This document shows, in pieces, positions 59,058-64,000 of a stretch of 64,000 nt of DNA. The translations under genes and the position numbers were made by a program. How positions within the stretch are numbered: position 1 is the stretch's first letter; each line of letters begins with the position of its first letter. The notes under the pieces are model-generated. The model saw only the letters and a list, made by a program, of their open reading frames with translations, was not told the DNA's origin and made no database searches. The stretch lies in contig NZ_PCOT01000017.1 in assembly GCF_002979415.1 (NCBI RefSeq), forward strand, positions 22,545 to 86,544. Reading direction: 5' to 3'. The stretch is from Microbacterium sp. MYb72. Its GTDB lineage: Bacteria; Actinomycetota; Actinomycetes; Actinomycetales; Microbacteriaceae.

Positions 59058-60013
59058 GCATCCAGGCCGGAACGTCAGCAGGAAACCCGAATGTCGGTCG
59101 ACACGGCATCCCTTCGACCGACATTCGGGATCTGAGCCGACAGAGCGACGGCGACCCCGATCCTCGCCTGTCGATCAATCAGGCCACGATCAAGCACGCC
59201 GACCTCGCGACGGCCCTGCGGGTGACGGCGGATGCCGGCATCCAGGCCATCGGGCTCTGGCGCGAGCCCGTGAACGAGGTGGGGCTCGATGTCGCCGCGC
59301 GGATGCTCGCCGACTCGGGTCTGCGGTTCACGACGCACTGCCGCGGAGGCTTCTTCACCCTGCCCGACGGACCGGAGCGCACCGCAGCGCTCGACGACAA
59401 CCGTCGCGCGATCGAGGAGACCGCGACGCTCGCCGCGGCCGGCGCCGACGGGTCGACGGCCGTGCTCGTGCTCGTGGCCGGCGGTCTTCCCGAGGGCTCA
59501 CGCGATCTCGTGGGCGCGCGGGAACGAGTGCGTGATGCGATCGGCGCGCTCGCCGACGACGCGAGAGCTGCAGGGGTGACGCTCGCGATCGAGCCGCTGC
59601 ATCCGATGTACGCGTCCGACCGGGCGGTCGTCTCGACCCTCGGCCAGGCGCTCGACATCGCGGCGGACTTCGAACCTGCGGTCGTCGGCGCGGCGGTCGA
59701 CACCTTCCACATCTGGTGGGACCCGCAGGTGCTCGACCAGATCGCCCGCGCAGGGCGGGAGGGCCGCATCGCGACGTACCAGGTGTGCGACTGGAAGACC
59801 CCGCTCTCCGCCGATGTGCTGCTGTCGCGGCACTACACGGGCGACGGGGTGATCGACTTCGGCTCGCTCACCCGTGCCGTCGTCCAGGCCGGGTACAACC
59901 ACGACATCGAGGTCGAGATCTTCAACGCCGACATCTGGGCGGATGCTCCGGATGCCGTCGTGCGCCGCACCGCGGAGACCTTCGCCGCCGCGGTGTCTCC
60001 GCACCTGGGCTGA
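59054..60013 (+). CDS. Xylose isomerase-like TIM-barrel epimerase, palindrome in N-terminus
   Basis: A 319-residue AP_endonuc_2-type sugar isomerase/epimerase. Metal and substrate positions: IEPLHPMYASDR, VDTFHIWWDPQ, and the closing IEVEIFNADIW. Homologs usually begin near RLSINQATIKHADLATALRV (residue ~38). Here an extra ~30 residues contain a perfect inverted repeat (59086-59129). The ATG overlaps the DUF993 stop (ATGA). Part of the same sugar-conversion unit. Confidence 0.85.
   Translation: MSIQAGTSAGNPNVGRHGIPSTDIRDLSRQSDGDPDPRLSINQATIKHADLATALRVTADAGIQAIGLWREPVNEVGLDVAARMLADSGLRFTTHCRGGFFTLPDGPERTAALDDNRRAIEETATLAAAGADGSTAVLVLVAGGLPEGSRDLVGARERVRDAIGALADDARAAGVTLAIEPLHPMYASDRAVVSTLGQALDIAADFEPAVVGAAVDTFHIWWDPQVLDQIARAGREGRIATYQVCDWKTPLSADVLLSRHYTGDGVIDFGSLTRAVVQAGYNHDIEVEIFNADIWADAPDAVVRRTAETFAAAVSPHLG
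59086..59129. repeat. Perfect palindrome at the isomerase N-terminus
   Basis: CCCGAATGTCGGTCGA, a 12-base spacer, and the exact complement. Sixteen-base perfect arms inside a coding region; the frame is kept. Confidence 0.85.
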
Positions 60014-60112
60014 GGCCGCTCAAAGACCGGTGCGGTCGCGGCGCCGAAACGGGTTCCGTCGCCCGCGACGGGGCTGCGGGCACAGCAGGAGAGAACACGA
60101 GAGGATGAGCAC

Positions 60113-60871
60113 ATGACCAGGATCCGCGCAGGGCTCTGCTCGGTGACCTTCCGCGCCCTCGGGCCGGAGGAGATCGTCGCGCTCGCCGCCGATGCCGGGC
60201 TCGAGGCGATCGAGTGGGGCGGCGACGTCCACGTGCCTGCGGGTGACGTCGCCCGGGCGCAGCAGGTCGCGCGGGCGACGAGGGATGCCGGCCTCGCGGT
60301 GGCCTCGTACGGGTCGTACTTCCGGGCGGGCGCGGGGGAGGACATCGCCCCCGTCCTCGACAGCGCGGAGGCCCTCGGCGCCGACCGCGTGCGGATCTGG
60401 GCGGGTTCCGTCGACGCCGCAGAAGCGACGGATGCCGAGTGGACTCGGGTCGTCGAGCGGCTGCGGGCCGCGGCATCCGAAGCCGGGGAGCGGGACATGG
60501 AGCTGGCGCTGGAGTTCCACTCCGGCACCCTCGCCGCCACCGCCCCCTCGACGCTGCGGCTCCTCGCCGAGGTCGGGAGTCCGCACCTGCGCACCTACTG
60601 GCAGCCGACGGTCGCAGCATCCGTCGATGACGCCATCGACGAGTACCGACAGATCGCGGCCCACACGAGCGCCGCCCACGTCTTCTCCTGGTGGCCGGTG
60701 AAGGAGCGCCTCCCGCTCCGCGAGCGCGCAGATCTGTGGACGCGCTTCTTCTCCGATGCGCGCGCCGCCGCGCACCCGCCGCGCGACGCGCTGCTGGAGT
60801 TCGTGCCCGGCGATGACCCGTCGCTCCTCGCGTACGAGGCGGCGACGCTGCGCTCCTACCTCGCGGCCTGA
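60113..60871 (+). CDS. Second xylose isomerase-like TIM-barrel protein
   Basis: A 252-residue sugar phosphate isomerase/epimerase-like protein: AGLCSVTFRALGPEEIVALAADAGLEAIEWGGDVHV, LALEFHSGTLAAT, and AAHVFSWWP. GAGGATG precedes the ATG by a few bases. Same strand, about 100 bases after the first isomerase, so likely co-transcribed. Its substrate is unknown. Two consecutive epimerase-like genes with a Gfo/Idh enzyme suggest conversion of an unusual sugar or inositol-like compound. Confidence 0.8.
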   Translation: MTRIRAGLCSVTFRALGPEEIVALAADAGLEAIEWGGDVHVPAGDVARAQQVARATRDAGLAVASYGSYFRAGAGEDIAPVLDSAEALGADRVRIWAGSVDAAEATDAEWTRVVERLRAAASEAGERDMELALEFHSGTLAATAPSTLRLLAEVGSPHLRTYWQPTVAASVDDAIDEYRQIAAHTSAAHVFSWWPVKERLPLRERADLWTRFFSDARAAAHPPRDALLEFVPGDDPSLLAYEAATLRSYLAA

Positions 60872-61025
60872 CGTCTGGCGTCGCGCTCGTGGAGGGGAAG
60901 CGACTCCCTCGATCCGGCACCTGATGTCGCTACGCCCGCCGTGTTGCGGCGCCAGGCGCCGATTGCGCGTGAGCATTCGTGCTGGCTCGGGAGCGGTTCC
61001 GTGTCGTAGAGTGTTGTCGCCGGGC

Positions 61026-61041
61026 TGGCAAACGTTTGCCA
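61026..61041. promoter_or_regulatory. Perfect LacI-type operator before the beta-helix genes
   Basis: TGGCAAACGTTTGCCA is a perfect 16-base palindrome with the central CG of LacI-family sites, 99 bases before the ATG of the first secreted beta-helix gene. The regulator is probably not the galactose one; its gene may lie outside the window. Confidence 0.7.
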
Positions 61042-61139
61042 AGAACGCTGGCGTACACCGGCCGACTAATGGTAAGAAGTTTTACGAACGGGGCTGACCG
61101 GCTCCGACGGATGCACTTCCGAACGCGCAGGAGACGACG

Positions 61140-62732
61140 ATGTCACACGCACGATCCACTTCCTTCCGCAGGCGCCTCCTCACGGCCTGCGTCGCCGCCG
61201 CGGTCGCGCTGCCACTCGGCTTCGCGACAGCGGCCTCCGCCTCCACGGGCGCCGCATCGCCGGCGGCCTCGGCATCCGTGACCACGGGCACCGCTCCGTC
61301 CGCGGCATCCGCAGCAACGGCAGCAACGGCTCAGCCGGCGGCATCCGTCACCGCGGCGACCCTGATCTCGCAGGGGCGTCCGGCCACGGCATCGTCCGTG
61401 GAGGCATCGGCATTCCCGGCATCCGCCGCGGTGGACGGGTCGGGAACGACGCGCTGGGCGAGCGTGGAGGGCGTCGACCCGCAGTGGATCCAGATCGACC
61501 TGGGCGCCGGGGCGTCCGTGTCACGGGTGCTGCTGAACTGGGAAGCCGCGTACGCGTCGAAGTACCGAGTGCAGATCTCCGCCGACGGGTCGTCGTGGAC
61601 GACGCTGAAGGACGAGACGGCGGGCAACGGCGGCACCGACGACATCACGGGACTGAACGGCGCCGGACGCTATCTGCGCATCCACGGCACCGCCCGCGGC
61701 ACCTCGTACGGATACTCGCTCTACGAGGTCCAGGTGTACGGCACGGCCGGCACCGGCACGCCGGGCGGCGGCACGATCGTCGACGTCTCCACGGCGGCGC
61801 AGCTCACGTCGGCCCTCGCGGCCGCGACCCCCGGCCAGACCATCCGCCTCGCGCCGGGGACCTACCAGGGCAGCTTCGTCGCGACGACGCCGGGCACGGC
61901 ATCCGCTCCCATCACGCTCACCGGGCCGCGCACGGCCGTCATCACGAACGACGGCCCCAGCGGCACCCTGAACGGATGCCCGCACCCCGGTGACGGCTGG
62001 GACTCCGGATACGGTCTCTGGCTGTACGGCGCCTCCTACTGGAACGTCTCGGGCCTCACCGTCGCCGACGCGAAGAAGGGCATCGTGCTCGACACGGCGA
62101 CCCACGTCACGATCGACGGGGTGCTCGTGCGCGACATCGACGACGAGGGAGTGCACTTCCGGAAGTCCTCCGCCGACGGCGTCATCAAGAACTCGCAGAT
62201 CATGCGCACCGGACTCGCCCAGCCCGGGTACGGCGAGGGTCTCTACCTCGGCTCCGCGAACTCCAACTTCACCTGTTACGCCGATTCGTCCGGGCGTGAC
62301 CGCTCCGACCGGGTCCAGGTGCTCGACAACGCCTTCGGCCCCGGGATCGCCGCCGAGCACATCGACGTCAAGGAGGGCACCGAGGGCGGCGTCGTCCGCG
62401 GCAACACCTTCGACGGCACCGGGCTCTCCGGGCAGAACTCGGCCGACTCCTGGATCGACGTCAAGGGCAACGGGTACCTCTTCGAGGACAACACCGGAAC
62501 CTTCTCCTCTCCCGGCGTCTTCGCGAACGGCTACGAGACCCACAATCCGCTCACCGGTTGGGGATGCGGCAACATCTGGCGCGGCAACGACTCCGACCTC
62601 GGCGGCGTCGGCCGCTATGCGGTGTTCGTCTCCTCGACCTCGAAGTGCTCAGCCAACCCCAACAAGGTCTACGCCTCGAACACCGTGACAGGCGCCACCT
62701 CCGGGCTCACCAACGTCGCGGTCACCCCCTGA
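61140..62732 (+). CDS. Secreted F5/8C-domain right-handed beta-helix protein
   Basis: A 530-residue exported protein. Signal peptide (SFRRRLLTACVAAAVALPLGFATAASAS), then an Ala/Ser/Thr-rich linker (to ~70), then an F5/8 type C (CBM32-like) carbohydrate-binding domain (about 74-202: TTRWASVEGVDPQWIQIDLGAG ... YLRIHGTARG). The rest is a parallel beta-helix (SALAAATPGQTIRLAPGTYQG, ITLTGPRTAVITNDGPSG, IVLDTATHVTIDGVLVRDID). The helix fold is used by polysaccharide lyases and hydrolases; no catalytic signature is certain. AGGAG precedes the ATG. Confidence 0.82.
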   Translation: MSHARSTSFRRRLLTACVAAAVALPLGFATAASASTGAASPAASASVTTGTAPSAASAATAATAQPAASVTAATLISQGRPATASSVEASAFPASAAVDGSGTTRWASVEGVDPQWIQIDLGAGASVSRVLLNWEAAYASKYRVQISADGSSWTTLKDETAGNGGTDDITGLNGAGRYLRIHGTARGTSYGYSLYEVQVYGTAGTGTPGGGTIVDVSTAAQLTSALAAATPGQTIRLAPGTYQGSFVATTPGTASAPITLTGPRTAVITNDGPSGTLNGCPHPGDGWDSGYGLWLYGASYWNVSGLTVADAKKGIVLDTATHVTIDGVLVRDIDDEGVHFRKSSADGVIKNSQIMRTGLAQPGYGEGLYLGSANSNFTCYADSSGRDRSDRVQVLDNAFGPGIAAEHIDVKEGTEGGVVRGNTFDGTGLSGQNSADSWIDVKGNGYLFEDNTGTFSSPGVFANGYETHNPLTGWGCGNIWRGNDSDLGGVGRYAVFVSSTSKCSANPNKVYASNTVTGATSGLTNVAVTP

Positions 62733-62768
62733 CCGCGTCTCCCCATCGATGAAGATCGGAAGCTGCAT

Positions 62769-64000
62769 ATGAAGACCACCCATCGGGTCATCGCGGTGCT
62801 CGCCGCCGCGACCCTGTCGCTGACCTGCGTGCCGGCTGCGGCCGGCGCCGCGGAGATCGCACCCCAGTCCGCCGCACCGGCGTCGCCGGCAGGCCAGGCG
62901 GGCCCGCTGACCTCCACCGAGGTCGGCCCACTCGCCGAGACGCTCATCTCGCAGGGGCGTCCGGCGACGGCATCCTCTGTGGAGACGTCCGCGTTCCCCG
63001 CATCCGCCGCTCTGGACGGATCCTCGACCACCCGCTGGGCGAGCCAGGAGGGCGTCGATCCGCAGTGGATCACGGTCGACCTGGGCGCCGGAGCCTCGGT
63101 GTCTCGGGTGCTGCTGAACTGGGAGGATGCATACGCATCGACGTACACGGTGCAGATCTCGGACGACGGCACGACTTGGACCACGCTCAAGAACGAGACG
63201 GCGGGCGACGGCGGCACCGATGACATCACAGGGCTCAACGGCACCGGCCGCTACCTGCGGGTGCACGGCACCGCGCGCGGCACCGCCTACGGCTACTCGC
63301 TCTGGGAGCTGCAGGTCTACGGCACGCCGGGCACCCCGGGCGGCGGCAGCAGCAGCGGTTCGACCACCACGGTCACCTCGATCTCGGCGCTGCAGACGGC
63401 CATCAACAACTCCGATCCCGGTGACACGATCGTGCTGAAGAACGGCAGCTACAGCGTCTCCTCCGCGGTGAGCCTCGGCTCCGGCGCCTCCGGGACCTCG
63501 TCCGAGCCGGTGACCATCAAGGCTGAGACCGTCGGCGGGGTGACGCTGACCGGATCATCGAGCTTCTCCTTCTCCGGCGTGCACGACGTCAGCATCCAGG
63601 GCTTCAGGTTCACGCAGTCGACGACGATCGACGTGGGCTCGAGCAGCAAGGCGGTGGACTTCATCCGCAACGAGTTCCTCTTCGCCCAGTCGGCCGAGCA
63701 CAACCTGATCGTCCGCTCGGACGACTCGGAGATCGCCTACAACTGGTTCCACGGCAAGAGCACGATCGGCGTCTACCTCGGCATCGAGGGGCCGGGGACC
63801 GACACCGTCGCCAAGAACTCCCACATCCACCACAACTACTTCTCCGACCAGACCTTCGCCGGAGCCAACGGCGGCGAGTCGATCAGGCTCGGCACCAGCC
63901 CGAAGGCGCTCTCCAGCGGAGGGGCGATCGTGGAGTACAACCTGTTCGAGAACGCGAACGGCGACCCCGAGGCGATCTCGGTCAAGTCCAGCGGGCACAC
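62769..64000 (+). CDS. Secreted PL6-type polysaccharide lyase, 5' part
   Basis: At least 410 codons; the frame runs off the window. Signal peptide (KTTHRVIAVLAAATLSLTCVPAAAGA), an F5/8C domain nearly identical to that of the preceding gene, a Gly/Ser linker, then a beta-helix with SALQTAINNSDPGDTIVLKNGSY and the late GGESIRLGTSPKALSSG, IVEYNLFENANGDPEAISVKSS. The last two are the hallmark region of chondroitinase-B/alginate lyase family 6. It likely cleaves a uronic-acid polysaccharide outside the cell. ATG 36 bases after the previous stop. It extends the carbohydrate theme of the region. Confidence 0.8.
   Translation, partial: MKTTHRVIAVLAAATLSLTCVPAAAGAAEIAPQSAAPASPAGQAGPLTSTEVGPLAETLISQGRPATASSVETSAFPASAALDGSSTTRWASQEGVDPQWITVDLGAGASVSRVLLNWEDAYASTYTVQISDDGTTWTTLKNETAGDGGTDDITGLNGTGRYLRVHGTARGTAYGYSLWELQVYGTPGTPGGGSSSGSTTTVTSISALQTAINNSDPGDTIVLKNGSYSVSSAVSLGSGASGTSSEPVTIKAETVGGVTLTGSSSFSFSGVHDVSIQGFRFTQSTTIDVGSSSKAVDFIRNEFLFAQSAEHNLIVRSDDSEIAYNWFHGKSTIGVYLGIEGPGTDTVAKNSHIHHNYFSDQTFAGANGGESIRLGTSPKALSSGGAIVEYNLFENANGDPEAISVKSSGH

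Noticed and set aside
61079..61139. A tRNA or small RNA in the gap before the first beta-helix gene
   Set aside because: No cloverleaf or conserved stem could be drawn; the clear signal in this gap is the LacI-type palindrome.

Overview
The window is one 64 kb stretch of very GC-rich DNA. Its gene content and style point to an actinobacterium of the Microbacteriaceae, most likely Microbacterium or a close relative. The evidence is GTG starts, many four-base ATGA/GTGA gene overlaps, leaderless promoters, and a strong preference for the motif GGATGC/GCATCC inside genes. That placement is an inference from style, not from a marker gene. I see no rRNA, tRNA, CRISPR array, insertion sequence or origin. 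No gene-free gap exceeds about 300 bases.

Layout. 1-2.7 kb: the end of a dimethylargininase-family gene coupled to ornithine aminotransferase (rocD), then a membrane protein. 2.9-16.9 kb: a polymorphic-toxin locus. A membrane-anchored calcium-repeat protein is coupled to a 2151-residue secreted RHS/YD-repeat protein with an uncharacterised C-terminal tip. It is followed by a candidate immunity gene, an orphan RHS tip with an HExxH motif, and about a dozen small same-strand genes. These encode lipoproteins, membrane proteins and small cytosolic proteins, several recalling immunity families (DUF4279, YcxB-like, DUF2510-type). Part of this block is clearly lower in GC, as expected for recently acquired cassettes.

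17-28 kb: mostly housekeeping and scattered metabolic genes. They are a MarR-MFS efflux pair, cutC, an alpha/beta hydrolase, a DUF1684 protein, a lipoate-protein ligase, an orphan beta-class DNA methyltransferase, and a TetR-controlled MFS-carboxylesterase-PAP2 unit. 28-38 kb: two catabolic units. One is a flavin monooxygenase-MarR-DUF3237 operon. The other is a TetR-controlled amidohydrolase with a complete peptide-type ABC importer. 38-42 kb: a putrescine-type unit with a cupin, an FAD amine oxidase, an Lrp/AsnC regulator and a divergent aminobutyraldehyde-type dehydrogenase. 42-45 kb: gluconate uptake and phosphorylation (GntR, GntP, gluconokinase).

45-56 kb: a large unknown helical-repeat protein, an acetyltransferase, a ROK-ChbG-GPH transporter operon for a sugar or disaccharide, and the Leloir genes galT-galK-galE with a divergent LacI regulator. 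56.5-64 kb: a LacI-operator-flanked carbohydrate unit (Gfo/Idh oxidoreductase, DUF993 protein, two TIM-barrel isomerase/epimerases). It is followed by two secreted beta-helix proteins with near-duplicate F5/8C domains, the second a PL6-type polysaccharide lyase cut by the window edge.

Beyond the genes, three features stand out. Palindromic DNA elements sit in frame inside at least three coding sequences (methyltransferase, DUF993 protein, TIM-barrel isomerase). At least nine genes have a -10-like hexamer exactly six bases before the start codon, implying leaderless transcripts. Several regulators have perfect or near-perfect palindromic operators, one of which overlaps its own start codon.
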